A stretch of 64,000 nt of DNA from Lactobacillus hominis DSM 23910 = CRBIP 24.179 (GCF_000296835.1 NZ_CAKE01000004.1:1-64000); one strand, 5' to 3'; shown: positions 8,121 to 16,495, counted from the first letter of the stretch. Notes: generated by a model not told the origin, from the sequence alone. Program-made: numbers and translations.

Positions 8121-8140
8121 TGTAATACCACTGTATTACA
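8121..8140. promoter_or_regulatory. Palindromic operator of the toxin-antitoxin operon
   Basis: TGTAATAC and GTATTACA form perfect 8-base arms around CACT. It lies 17 bases upstream of the antitoxin start, where RelB-type ribbon-helix-helix proteins usually bind to repress their own operon. Function is inferred from position and symmetry. Confidence 0.7.
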
Positions 8141-8187
8141 TTTATCAAATATATCAAAATTATTTAATTATTGTAGAGGGAATTCTA

Positions 8188-8694
8188 ATGACATCAAAAC
8201 TAATTATAATTCGTGGAAACTCTGGCAGTGGAAAAACTACATTATCAAAAGAAATTCATCATCGATTGCCGCGCAATACATTATTGATCCCGCAAGATAT
8301 AGTTAGAAGAGAAATGCTGAATGTTAAAGACGGAGAACAAACTCTAGCTTTGCCACTATTAGAAAACTTGCTTGAGTATGGTTATCATCACTGTTCTTAC
8401 ACTATCTTAGAAGGAATCCTAAATGCAAAATGGTATGCTGACTTATTTAAAAAAGCGAAAGAACTTTTTGGTAGCCAAATTTATGCTTATTATTTTGATA
8501 TTCCATTTGAAGAAACAATAAGGCGACATAAAACTCGCCATGAATATTCTTTTGGTGAAGAAAAAATGCACTCATGGTGGAATGAAAAGGATTATATTGG
8601 TTTTATTTCTGAGTATGCTTTTACCAGTCAAATGCATTTAGACGATGAAATCTCAATTATAATGAATGATATTCAAGCAGGAGACCAAAAATGA
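8188..8694 (+). CDS. P-loop kinase (AAA_33/zeta-toxin-like)
   Basis: A 168-residue protein beginning with a Walker A motif GNSGSGKTT at ~10-18, followed by 'IPQDIVRREML' (~34-44) and 'YTILEGIL' (~71-78), the pattern of small-molecule or nucleoside kinases in the AAA_33 group. 'RRHKTRHEYSFGEEKM' is probably the lid with phosphate-binding arginines. GTAGAGGGA upstream is the ribosome site. The stop overlaps the next gene's ATG (ATGA), pairing it with an APH-like phosphotransferase. Substrate not determinable; annotations as uridine kinase would be speculative. Confidence 0.75.
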   Translation: MTSKLIIIRGNSGSGKTTLSKEIHHRLPRNTLLIPQDIVRREMLNVKDGEQTLALPLLENLLEYGYHHCSYTILEGILNAKWYADLFKKAKELFGSQIYAYYFDIPFEETIRRHKTRHEYSFGEEKMHSWWNEKDYIGFISEYAFTSQMHLDDEISIIMNDIQAGDQK

Positions 8695-9506
8695 TTTTGC
8701 TTGAAAAATTAAATCAAAAGTTACAAAGTAATCTGAAACCAATCAACCATGAATCTCTTAATAAAACCTTTGTAGGTTATAGTAATTTGTATCAGCAGTC
8801 AATCTTTGTAAAACAATTTGCAAAAAAGCAAGGATGTTATACAGAAGAAGCAGTTACAAGGCAAATGAACGATCGAGTAATAACGACTTTCTCAATTGAT
8901 AATAGATATACTTTAGTATTAAAAGATGTTGAGCCTCGAGATATTCCCTCAACTATTGATCAAAATTTAGCTTTTGAAATGGGACAAGTTTTAGGTAAAT
9001 TTCATATGCAAATTAAGCCTTTTTCTAAGATTAAGGTTGTCCAAAATCAATTTGATGACTACATGTCAGAGATAAATACTTTTCAAGATTCTTTCTATAA
9101 AAGTCAGTTAAATAAAGTAGCTGAAAAATTTATGATGCATAAAAATGAAATTCAAAAAGATCTGAAAAATAATTCACATTTTGTTTTACACGGAGATGTA
9201 GGAATCAGAAATTATAAGTATATCGGCGGGAAGTTAACTTTAATTGATTTTGAAAAGGCACGTCTTGGTCCTGTATATCAAGACTTTATCAAATTTTTTT
9301 ATCAAGATTTCTCATTGAATCCAGATTTAATTGACTCATTTTTAAAAGGATATTCTACTAAAAACTTGGACTATCAATTATTGAGTTTGACTAAACAATA
9401 TCTAATTTTCACAACAGCAATTGGAATATTTAATTATACTGAAAAAATTGAAGATCTGGCTTTTAAAAAAGTTGGTGAACAAATGCTCGCCAGTATGGAG
9501 GACTAG
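8691..9506 (+). CDS. Aminoglycoside-phosphotransferase-like kinase (APH family)
   Basis: A 271-residue protein with the kinase-like APH fold. The catalytic loop is HGDVGIRN at ~167-174 (Asp base, Asn metal ligand) and the metal-binding Asp is in LIDFEKA at ~185-191, as in APH, choline kinase and homoserine kinase relatives. The family phosphorylates hydroxyls of small molecules or antibiotics. The GDxxxRN loop is nearer to general metabolite kinases than to classic drug-resistance APH enzymes. It overlaps the upstream kinase gene by four bases and precedes a Nudix remnant. Confidence 0.75.
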   Translation: MILLEKLNQKLQSNLKPINHESLNKTFVGYSNLYQQSIFVKQFAKKQGCYTEEAVTRQMNDRVITTFSIDNRYTLVLKDVEPRDIPSTIDQNLAFEMGQVLGKFHMQIKPFSKIKVVQNQFDDYMSEINTFQDSFYKSQLNKVAEKFMMHKNEIQKDLKNNSHFVLHGDVGIRNYKYIGGKLTLIDFEKARLGPVYQDFIKFFYQDFSLNPDLIDSFLKGYSTKNLDYQLLSLTKQYLIFTTAIGIFNYTEKIEDLAFKKVGEQMLASMED

Positions 9507-9508
9507 CA

Positions 9509-9616
9509 ATGGCTCAAAACTACATTAAAACTTTACGTCAAAAAGTTGGTCATGAACCAATTACTTTAATGGCGACTATCCATTTATTGATTAAGGGAGA
9601 GGGTATACATGAGTGA
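9509..9616 (+). pseudogene. 5' remnant of a Nudix hydrolase gene
   Basis: Starting at ATG 9509, right after a good ribosome site (ATGGAGG), the frame reads MAQNYIKTLRQKVGHEP... and ends after 35 residues. 'YIKxLRxxVGHxP' is the characteristic N-terminus of a common lactobacillar Nudix hydrolase, normally ~140-150 residues. The Nudix box and everything after residue ~24 are missing, and the next gene begins before this frame ends. It looks like a deletion that fused the first codons of the hydrolase to the next gene's leader. Confidence 0.6.
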
Positions 9617-10370
9617 AGGACCATTTGTTTTAGATATTGATTTAAGTAAACAAGCTGTAATAGAGCCCGGAGTCGAAGATTTACAGTATAAGTTTCATGA
9701 AAAATTGCTTTTTGCATTTGTCCCAGATGATGAAATTAACTCTTTTTTAGATAAACACTCTCATAAGACTCTGGGTAAATTTAAAACTGTTTCATTTAGA
9801 CCTAAGATATATGAAGTGGAAGTCAACAATCAATTAATTACTTTGTGTCAAGCTCCAGTGGGAGCATCAGCTTCAACAAAGTTTTTAGATTGGTTGATCA
9901 ATTATGGAGTTAAACAAGTTTTATCTGTTGGAAATGCAGGAGCACTGGCTAATCTTCCTGAAAATACGATATTTGTTCCACAAAGAGCGATTCGCGGAGA
10001 GGGTACATCCTTTTATTACAAAGAACCAAGTAAGATGATTACATTAAATAAAAAGTTTGTACGAAGCGTTGAGAATGAAATAAAAAATTTAGGTCTTCAA
10101 TATGAAGAGGGAACAACTTGGACAACTGATGGCTTTTTTAGAGAAACACCCAAGCAAGTTTTACAAGCCAAAGAATTAGGTGCCAAAACTGTCGAAATGG
10201 AGTGCTCAGCTTTAGCTGCTTGTGCAGAATTTAGAAATATAAGTTTTGCGCAAATTTTGTTTACGGCTGATAGTTTAGCTGATATGGATAACTATGATAA
10301 ACGTAACTGGGGCCATGATTCATCTAGCGCTGGTTTGAATATTGGATCTCAGGTATTAGTAAATTTATAA
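9609..10370 (+). CDS. Nucleoside phosphorylase (PNP/UDP family), copy 1
   Basis: A 253-residue protein of the PNP/uridine phosphorylase superfamily. Visible landmarks are 'SVGNAGAL' (~114-121, phosphate/base side), 'RAIRGEGTSFYY' (~130-141) and the ribose-binding 'TVEMECSALAA' (~194-204). The family cleaves nucleosides with phosphate to base and pentose-1-phosphate. RGEG and GNAGA differ from the RDEG and GTSGA of the next gene, so the paralogues may prefer different nucleosides. The ATG follows GGAGAGGG. The two copies form a tandem pair. Confidence 0.8.
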   Translation: MSEGPFVLDIDLSKQAVIEPGVEDLQYKFHEKLLFAFVPDDEINSFLDKHSHKTLGKFKTVSFRPKIYEVEVNNQLITLCQAPVGASASTKFLDWLINYGVKQVLSVGNAGALANLPENTIFVPQRAIRGEGTSFYYKEPSKMITLNKKFVRSVENEIKNLGLQYEEGTTWTTDGFFRETPKQVLQAKELGAKTVEMECSALAACAEFRNISFAQILFTADSLADMDNYDKRNWGHDSSSAGLNIGSQVLVNL

Positions 10371-10398
10371 TATTTCAACAAAAAATGGAGTGGAAAAT

Positions 10399-11163
10399 AT
10401 GAATGAAGAACCATTTATTTTAGACTTTGACAAAAATTCGCATGCTGTTCTTGAGCCAAATCACGATCAAGAACCATTTCATTTTCATCCAAGATTACTT
10501 TACGCGTTTGTTCCAGAAAAAGAAATTAATGCATTTTTAGATCAACATCTTCATCGGGCCTTAGGTGAATTTGAATCATGCTCCTTTAACCCCAAAATCT
10601 ATGAAGTTCGAATTGACAATGAATTTTTTACTTTGTGTCAAGCACCCTTGGGAGCACCAGCTGCTGTGCAATTGCTTGAGTGGTTAATCGCCTATGGTGT
10701 AGAGAAAGTCTTAACGTTTGGTACTTCTGGTGCCTTGAATGATTTACCAGAAAATGAAATGTTTTTAGTTAAACGAGCAATCCGAGATGAAGGCACATCT
10801 TTTCACTATATGGAACCAGGGCAGTTTATTGACTTAGACCGTAATTTTCTGAATCAAGTAGAAAGTGTATTGTCTGAATTAAATTTGAAATATGATGAGA
10901 TTACTACTTGGACAACCGATGGTTTCTTTAGAGAAACGCCTAAAAAAGTAGCACAGTTCCGTCAATTAGGAGCAGCAACTGTTGAAATGGAATGTGCTGG
11001 TTTAGCAGCATGTGCGAAGTTTAGAGAAGTAGATTTTGCACAAATCCTATTTACCGCTGATACGCTAGCTGACATGGAAAATTATGATGAACGTGATTGG
11101 GGTAGTGAATCACATAGCCTTGGTTTAGAAATTGGATCTAAAGTTCTGACTAAGATTAAATAG
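10399..11163 (+). CDS. Nucleoside phosphorylase (PNP/UDP family), copy 2
   Basis: A 254-residue paralogue of the preceding protein, clearly similar along its whole length (shared 'TTWTTDGFFRETPK', 'QILFTAD'). It has 'TFGTSGAL', 'RAIRDEGTSFHY' and 'TVEMECAGLAACAKF', close to uridine-phosphorylase-like enzymes. I prefer ATG 10399, eight bases after GGAG, over the in-frame GTG 10390 that overlaps it. It likely recovers bases and pentose from nucleosides in the cytosol. A palindrome with a T-rich tail (11185-11210) follows and may terminate transcription. Confidence 0.8.
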   Translation: MNEEPFILDFDKNSHAVLEPNHDQEPFHFHPRLLYAFVPEKEINAFLDQHLHRALGEFESCSFNPKIYEVRIDNEFFTLCQAPLGAPAAVQLLEWLIAYGVEKVLTFGTSGALNDLPENEMFLVKRAIRDEGTSFHYMEPGQFIDLDRNFLNQVESVLSELNLKYDEITTWTTDGFFRETPKKVAQFRQLGAATVEMECAGLAACAKFREVDFAQILFTADTLADMENYDERDWGSESHSLGLEIGSKVLTKIK

Positions 11164-11184
11164 TATTTTATATATCAAAAAAGC

Positions 11185-11211
11185 TTGGAGTTAACTCCAA
11201 ACTTTTTACTT
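11185..11211 (+). terminator. Palindrome copy 1, possible terminator
   Basis: TTGGAGTTAACTCCAA at 11185-11200 is a perfect palindrome. Imperfect AAG/CTT extension and the following T-rich run could make it a weak terminator for the phosphorylase pair. The same core recurs at 11225-11240, so it may instead be a second operator for the ATPase gene. Confidence 0.5.
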
Positions 11212-11218
11212 TTTTAGC

Positions 11219-11255
11219 TATAATTTGGAGTTAACTCCAAAGAGTATGCTAATAT
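11219..11255 (+). promoter_or_regulatory. Palindromic operator overlapping the promoter of the ATPase gene
   Basis: TTTGGAGTTAACTCCAAA at 11224-11241 is a perfect 18-base palindrome. A TATAAT-like box abuts it on the left (11219-11224) and an extended -10 (TGCTAATAT, 11247-11255) lies on the right. A dimeric regulator bound here would block transcription of the gene at 11290. The regulator is not identifiable in the window. Confidence 0.6.
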
Positions 11256-11289
11256 TAGGTATAGATAGTACGAAATTATGAGGTAGATT

Positions 11290-12504
11290 ATGGAAAAATA
11301 TGTTTCTCGACCTAAATATCTTGATTTTTTAACTCGCTGGCAAGATAAAAAAGTAATCAAAGTGGTTTCCGGAGTTAGAAGAGCGGGAAAATCTACTTTG
11401 TTTTACTTGTTTAGAAGACAATTAAAAGATCAAGGAATAAACGATAATCAATTAATTAATATTAATTTTGAAAACATGAAGTATGATGAGCTTCGTGATC
11501 CATATAAGTTATATGATTATTTAGAATCAAAAATTACTGAAGATAAAAAATATTATATTTTCTTGGATGAAATCCAACATGTGAAAGAATTTGAGCGTGT
11601 AGTGGACTCGCTTTTTCTTAAAGATAATGTTGATATTTATTTAACCGGATCAAATGCATATTTTTTAAGTGGTGAAATTGCTACATTACTAACTGGAAGA
11701 TACGTTGAACTTAAAATTTTACCATTATCTTTTTCAGAATTTGTGACCTGGCATCAGCAAAATGATAAATTCACAGATAATAATGATATGTTCAATAAAT
11801 ATCTTGAAAGTTCATTTCCTTATACCTTGTTTACTGATAATTCCAAAGAAAGAAATGAATATTTGCAAGGTGTTTATTCAACCATTGTTTTGACAGATAT
11901 TGTTTCAAGATTAAATGTAAAAGATACTCCTGTTTTAGAAAGATTGATTCAAAGTCTATATTCTAATATCGGAAGTCAAATTTCTATTAACAAAATTACT
12001 AATACACTAAAAAGTGGAGGATACAGTACCAGTAACAAAACAATTGACCGTTATTTGGGTGGAATTATTGACAGTTTGTTGATGTATGAGGCTCCACGTT
12101 ATGATGTTCATGGGCGCCATCTTTTAAACAGCCCAAGTAAATATTATGGTGTTGATATGGGAATCAGAAATATTCTTTTACCTGATCATCAGCAGGACTT
12201 TGGACATATTATTGAGAATATTGTCTATTTAGAGCTATTGCGCCGATTTAAGGCGGTTTATGTTGGCGAGAATAAACAATACGAAGTTGATTTTGTTGGA
12301 ATTGATGATGATAATAATCCATCTTATTACCAAGTTGCACTTTCAACTTTAGATGAAAAAGTATTGGAACGCGAATTACGCTCTTTAGAGTTAATCAAAG
12401 ATTCATATCCGAAATATTTGCTTACACTCGATACCTTTAATAAAACAGCTAATTATAATGGCATTCAAAAGCTGAATTTAATTAATTGGTTACTGGATAA
12501 ATAG
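11290..12504 (+). CDS. AAA_14/DUF4143 ATPase
   Basis: A 404-residue protein with an N-terminal AAA_14 ATPase domain and a C-terminal DUF4143 domain. Walker A is GVRRAGKST (~28-36) and Walker B is YYIFLDEIQHV (~87-97). 'YLTGSNAYFLSGEIATLLTGR' (~117-137) is the sensor-type region typical of the family. 'ELLRRFKAVYVGENKQYEVDFVG' near 315-338 resembles the nuclease-like (PD-(D/E)XK-related) strand at the end of DUF4143. The family is common, often horizontally moved, and of unsettled function. Alone in its transcript behind a palindromic operator. Confidence 0.85.
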   Translation: MEKYVSRPKYLDFLTRWQDKKVIKVVSGVRRAGKSTLFYLFRRQLKDQGINDNQLININFENMKYDELRDPYKLYDYLESKITEDKKYYIFLDEIQHVKEFERVVDSLFLKDNVDIYLTGSNAYFLSGEIATLLTGRYVELKILPLSFSEFVTWHQQNDKFTDNNDMFNKYLESSFPYTLFTDNSKERNEYLQGVYSTIVLTDIVSRLNVKDTPVLERLIQSLYSNIGSQISINKITNTLKSGGYSTSNKTIDRYLGGIIDSLLMYEAPRYDVHGRHLLNSPSKYYGVDMGIRNILLPDHQQDFGHIIENIVYLELLRRFKAVYVGENKQYEVDFVGIDDDNNPSYYQVALSTLDEKVLERELRSLELIKDSYPKYLLTLDTFNKTANYNGIQKLNLINWLLDK

Positions 12505-12550
12505 ATATCAATTTTTTTAATTAGCTAATTTGATATAAAAGGTAGAATTA

Positions 12551-13000
12551 ATGAATGAACAAATAAAACAATATTGGCATGAATTTTGTCAAAAACATAA
12601 TTTAGACTATGAAACTCCTGTTGAAGCTTGGGCTTTTGGAGCAACCCAAAAAGATGCTGATGAACTAGCTTCTTTGGTAGATAAAGGCATTAAAACGGCT
12701 ACTACTTCAGCATATGAATTGTATAGCAAAGATGAAACAGTTCCTAAAACAGGCGAGTGGAGCATTATTTTAGATGGTAACCAGCAGCCAGTTTGCGTAA
12801 TTAGAGAATGCTGTGTAGAGATTATTCCTTATAATTTGATTTCGAAAGAACATGCTTATCATGAAGGCGAAGGAGATCGCAGTTATGAACACTGGCGCAG
12901 AGTTCATGATGATTTTTTTACGCGTGAATATAAGGAAGTAGGGAAAGAATTTTACCCGCAAGCACCAATGGTGTGTGAAGTTTTTGAGAAGGTAGAATAA
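12551..13000 (+). CDS. ASCH-domain protein
   Basis: A 149-residue ASCH-domain protein, a beta-barrel fold related to PUA that is thought to bind RNA or modified nucleotides. Family landmarks are 'WAFGATQKDADELASLV..GIKTATTS', 'TGEWSIILDGNQQPVCVIR' and the C-terminal 'ACEGEGDRS'-like 'HEGEGDRSYEHWRRVH'. Some members of this class are amidohydrolases acting on N4-acetylcytidine. The final A of its stop codon is the first base of the next gene's ATG, so both genes are coupled. Confidence 0.8.
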   Translation: MNEQIKQYWHEFCQKHNLDYETPVEAWAFGATQKDADELASLVDKGIKTATTSAYELYSKDETVPKTGEWSIILDGNQQPVCVIRECCVEIIPYNLISKEHAYHEGEGDRSYEHWRRVHDDFFTREYKEVGKEFYPQAPMVCEVFEKVE

Positions 13001-13596
13001 TGAAGCTTTTAATTATCAGACATGGTGAAAGTGAAGCAGATATTTTAAAAGTTTGTGAAGGATGGGCAGACTTTAGTTTAACTCCACGTGGACATAAACA
13101 AGCTGAGGCAATGAGCAAATATGTATCAAAACATTATCATGTAGATAAAATTTATACTAGTTCTTTAAAAAGAGCGTGCCAAACTGCACAATATTTAGAA
13201 AAATTGATTGGAATTCGTGCAATAAAAACAGATAAACTAAAAGAATTTAATAATGGACTTCGCGCAGGTTTACCATATGATGAAGCATATAAAAAGTATC
13301 CGAAAGTTGAGCTTCCAATTCATGCTTCACGTTATGGACAGGAAAGTAAATTGAATTTTAGGATGAGAATAGAATCAATTTTATCTGAAATTCTTAGCCA
13401 AAATTCTGGTGATAAAACAATTGTAATTGTTTCGCATGGTGGAGCAATTACGCAGCTATATCATGCATTATTAAAACTTCCCATAGATTCTAAAATCAAA
13501 TTTGGAAGTGGGGATGCATGTATCCATGAATGGACAATAGAAGGCGACAACTACATAATTGATCGAGTAAATTTTTGTCCTTACAAAAATATTTAA
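13000..13596 (+). CDS. Histidine phosphatase family protein
   Basis: A 198-residue phosphoglycerate-mutase-like phosphatase. The catalytic motif is LIIRHGESEAD at residues 3-13, with the second Arg in 'TSSLKRACQTAQYL' and the second His in 'IVSHGGAITQ' near 146-155. Such small cytosolic members dephosphorylate sugars, nucleotides or cofactors. 'PRGHKQAEAMSKYV' is the usual substrate-side helix. It is coupled to the ASCH gene and ends at a bidirectional terminator. Confidence 0.85.
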   Translation: MKLLIIRHGESEADILKVCEGWADFSLTPRGHKQAEAMSKYVSKHYHVDKIYTSSLKRACQTAQYLEKLIGIRAIKTDKLKEFNNGLRAGLPYDEAYKKYPKVELPIHASRYGQESKLNFRMRIESILSEILSQNSGDKTIVIVSHGGAITQLYHALLKLPIDSKIKFGSGDACIHEWTIEGDNYIIDRVNFCPYKNI

Positions 13597-13601
13597 ATAG
13601 C

Positions 13602-13643
13602 AAAAAAGGTTCATCACTCTATAAACTTGAGTATGAACCTTTT
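13602..13643. terminator. Bidirectional terminator
   Basis: AAAAGGTTCAT pairs with ATGAACCTTTT across a ~16-base loop, with A- and T-runs on both flanks. It separates the phosphatase gene from the convergent P-type ATPase gene. Confidence 0.8.
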
Positions 13644-13648
13644 CGTTT

Positions 13649-16270
13649 TTATCGATGGTTATTAGCGACTTTAACGATTTGAATAATAATTGTTGGAATT
13701 AATGCCAATACCCCAATCCAGATCAATTGATTAATTGTTAATGGAGTGACTGCAAATAAGTCGTGTAAAGCAGGAATAAACAAGATTAGTGCAAGAAGCA
13801 AAGTACCTAATCCAAATGCTGCTAAACTGTACCAATTATTCTTGAATCCTATTTTGAAGATGCTGTGCTCCGATCTACAGTTGAAGCCGTGAAGCAGACG
13901 AGCAAAAGTTAAAGTTGAAAAAGCCATAGTTGTCGCAACCGCCGCATTTGTCCGAAGCCCGATTAAGAATGCAGTGATTACGCCAACTGAGATCAAAAGA
14001 CCTTGAAGAGTAATTTTACATACTAGTTGTTTATCAAGGATTCCAATTTTAGGATCACGTGGCTTTTTATCTAAAACATCTTTAGCACCTGGCTCCATTC
14101 CGATAGCCAATGCTGGAAGTGAGTCAGTTACTAAGTTGATGAATAGAAGTTGAACTGCGACGAATGGAACCGGGAAGCCACCAATTGAAGCAAACAAAAC
14201 AGTGATGATTGCAGATAAGTTTCCTGATAACAGATACATAATCGCATTTTTGATATTTTCAAAAACAGTTCTTCCATTTGCGACTGCCTTAATGATCGTC
14301 GCAAAGTTATCATCTGCCAAGATCATGCTGGCTGCATCCTTAGAAACTTCCGTACCAGTAATTCCCATGGCCACACCAATGTCAGCTTTCTTAAGAGCAG
14401 GTGCGTCGTTAACACCATCCCCAGTCATCGATACGATATGATCTTTTTGTTGCCAAGCCTTAACGATGCGGATCTTGTTTTCAGGAGAAACTCGTGCATA
14501 AACTGCAATTTTATCAATTTTTTCTGCGAGCTCATTATCACTCATCTTGTCTAATTCTAAACCTGTTACAGCCATATCACCATCAGTGAAGAGGCCAATC
14601 TTCTTAGCAATGGCAACAGCAGTAACTTTGTGGTCACCAGTAATCATCACGGTGCGAATACCAGCTTTTTTAGCTCGAGCTACTGCGGCTACACTTTCGG
14701 GTCTTGGCGGATCCATTTCTGCAACTAAACCAATAAATGTAAAGCCATTTTCATTTTCAATAGATAATTCTTCATCTTTTTCTTTATAAGCAAAAGTTAA
14801 AACACGAAGTCCATTTTCTGAAAAGTGAGTGTTTTGAGCTAAAATCTCATTTCTATCTTGAGTAGTCATAGGACGCACTTCATCGCCAATACGGATATTT
14901 TCGCAGCGGTCAAGCAAGACGTCAATTGCACCTTTGACAAAAATAGTGGGTTCATTATGAATGAGGTGCTTAGTACTCATTAATTTACGTTCAGAATCAA
15001 ATGGTAATTCTTGCTGACGAGTGAGCAAGTCACGCAAATCTTTTTCAGATAAACCAAGTTGGTTATTGCCTAAGTCGATACCAGGAACTTGATGATACAT
15101 TTCAAGTAAGGCTGATTCAGTTGGATCACCGATAATTTGACCATCTTTGATACTTGAATCATTGTTTAAAACTGCATCATATAACAAGTAGCGGTGCAAT
15201 TGATTGCTTAGATCTAATTGGTTAGGTTTTAGAACTTGACCACCAATGTATATATCTTCAACAGTCATTTTATTTTGGGTCAAAGTGCCAGTTTTATCAG
15301 AACAAATTACCGAAACAGAACCTAAGGATTCAACAGCTGCTAAGTTTTTGATAATAGCATTTTCCTTAGCCATTTTCTGTGTACCCATGGCTTGAACAAT
15401 CGTTACAATTGAACTCAATGCTTCGGGAATTGCGGCTACGGCTAATGCTACCGCAAAGAGCAATGCATCAAGCAAAGGTTGCCCGCGCCATATTTGTAGA
15501 CCTAAAACGGCGGCACAGATGATTAAAATTGTGATTGCTAATTTAGATGAGAAGTTATCAAGAGAAACCTGAAGTGGCGTGCGACGTTCTTTAGTTTCAT
15601 TCATCAAAGAGGCGATTTTACCAATTTCAGTTTTCATCCCAGTAGCAGTAACTAAGACATTTGCTCGACCATATGTGACTAAAGAGCTGGAATAAACCAT
15701 GTTGATGCGATCGCCAATTGGCAATTCTTCATCAATATCGATATCTGCCTTATCAATGTTAGTTGATTCACCTGTTAATGAACTTTCATTAACTTGCAGT
15801 GAAAAATTGTCAATAATTCGCCCATCGGCTGTTACCATATCGCCGGCTTCTAAAAGCATAATGTCGCCTGGAACGACATCTTTAGAATCGATTTCAATTT
15901 TTTCGCCATTGCGCAAAACTTTTGCGCTAGGAGAAGACAGTGATTTTAATGATTCTAGTGATTTTTCAGCTTTAATGTGCTGCACAGTTCCTAAAACTGC
16001 GTTTAAAATCAACACTGCAATAATAACCAAAGTACTTTCTAATTCTCCAGTGAAAGCAGAAATTATCGCCGCAATGATTAAGATAATTACCATCAAGTCT
16101 TTAAATTGTTCTAAGAAGACCTGAAAAGCATTTTTCTTCTTACCTTCAACTAAAGTATTCTTGCCGAATTTCTCAAGATTTTCTTTAGCTTGGGTAGATG
16201 ATAAACCAGTGCTATCTGTTTTAAATTCTTTTAAAACTTCAGTTTTTGGCTGTAGATAGTATTGTTTCAT
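13649..16270 (-). CDS. Cation-exporting P-type ATPase (Ca2+/Mn2+ type)
   Basis: An 873-residue P2-type ATPase. The phosphorylation motif is SDKTGTLTQNKM with Asp near 324, the TM4 ion-site motif is IPEALSS near 282, the actuator motif is TGES near 165, the hinge is GDGVNDAPALKKAD near 617, and TM6 carries NLVTDSLPALA near 713. The PEAL motif and TM6 Asn/Asp are typical of bacterial SERCA-like Ca2+ pumps, a group that includes lactococcal YoaB-like Mn2+ exporters. The upstream leader resembles the Mn2+-sensing yybP-ykoY riboswitch, so export of excess Mn2+ is the better guess. AGGAGGA precedes the ATG. Confidence 0.85.
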   Translation of the reverse strand: MKQYYLQPKTEVLKEFKTDSTGLSSTQAKENLEKFGKNTLVEGKKKNAFQVFLEQFKDLMVIILIIAAIISAFTGELESTLVIIAVLILNAVLGTVQHIKAEKSLESLKSLSSPSAKVLRNGEKIEIDSKDVVPGDIMLLEAGDMVTADGRIIDNFSLQVNESSLTGESTNIDKADIDIDEELPIGDRINMVYSSSLVTYGRANVLVTATGMKTEIGKIASLMNETKERRTPLQVSLDNFSSKLAITILIICAAVLGLQIWRGQPLLDALLFAVALAVAAIPEALSSIVTIVQAMGTQKMAKENAIIKNLAAVESLGSVSVICSDKTGTLTQNKMTVEDIYIGGQVLKPNQLDLSNQLHRYLLYDAVLNNDSSIKDGQIIGDPTESALLEMYHQVPGIDLGNNQLGLSEKDLRDLLTRQQELPFDSERKLMSTKHLIHNEPTIFVKGAIDVLLDRCENIRIGDEVRPMTTQDRNEILAQNTHFSENGLRVLTFAYKEKDEELSIENENGFTFIGLVAEMDPPRPESVAAVARAKKAGIRTVMITGDHKVTAVAIAKKIGLFTDGDMAVTGLELDKMSDNELAEKIDKIAVYARVSPENKIRIVKAWQQKDHIVSMTGDGVNDAPALKKADIGVAMGITGTEVSKDAASMILADDNFATIIKAVANGRTVFENIKNAIMYLLSGNLSAIITVLFASIGGFPVPFVAVQLLFINLVTDSLPALAIGMEPGAKDVLDKKPRDPKIGILDKQLVCKITLQGLLISVGVITAFLIGLRTNAAVATTMAFSTLTFARLLHGFNCRSEHSIFKIGFKNNWYSLAAFGLGTLLLALILFIPALHDLFAVTPLTINQLIWIGVLALIPTIIIQIVKVANNHR

Positions 16271-16300
16271 AAATCCTCCATAAATTAGGCGAGTTTAGAC

Positions 16301-16432
16301 AAAAAAAGAGACTATGCTAAACTCTAAAAGTTTATGCATAGTCTCACCATTTAAATTTACAGCGGAAAATGCTTTCGTGATATGACGCCGTAAATACAAA
16401 AATATCTTGCCGGTTACTCCCTATAAATATCG
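16301..16432 (-). promoter_or_regulatory. yybP-ykoY-like (Mn2+) riboswitch with terminator
   Basis: On the minus strand the leader reads ATAGGGAGTAACC..., then TTTACGGCG/CGCTGTAAA as a stem, a loop containing CACGAAAGCAT, and GGTGAGACTATGC, matching the conserved pieces of the yybP-ykoY element (GGGAGTA, ACGAAAG, GAGACxxTGC). A terminator follows: GAGACTATGC with GCATAGTCTC (16308-16345) and seven T before the ATPase gene. CTATGCATAAA can pair either with ATAG of the aptamer P1 or within the terminator, giving an on-switch. Motif match by eye; covariance not tested. Confidence 0.75.
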
Positions 16433-16495
16433 TATTTAAAATTAAACCATATTAGGAAAAATGGGGCAATATCTTTTTAAAATTATTAATATTTT

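Noticed and set aside
7829-8125. 98-codon plus-strand ORF opposite the antitoxin
   Set aside because: Antisense shadow of the RelB-like gene, whose ribosome site and coupling to the toxin are clear.
15699-16124. 141-codon plus-strand ORF inside the P-type ATPase gene
   Set aside because: Antisense to a clearly conserved protein-coding frame, with Ser/Ile-rich shadow composition and no family pattern.
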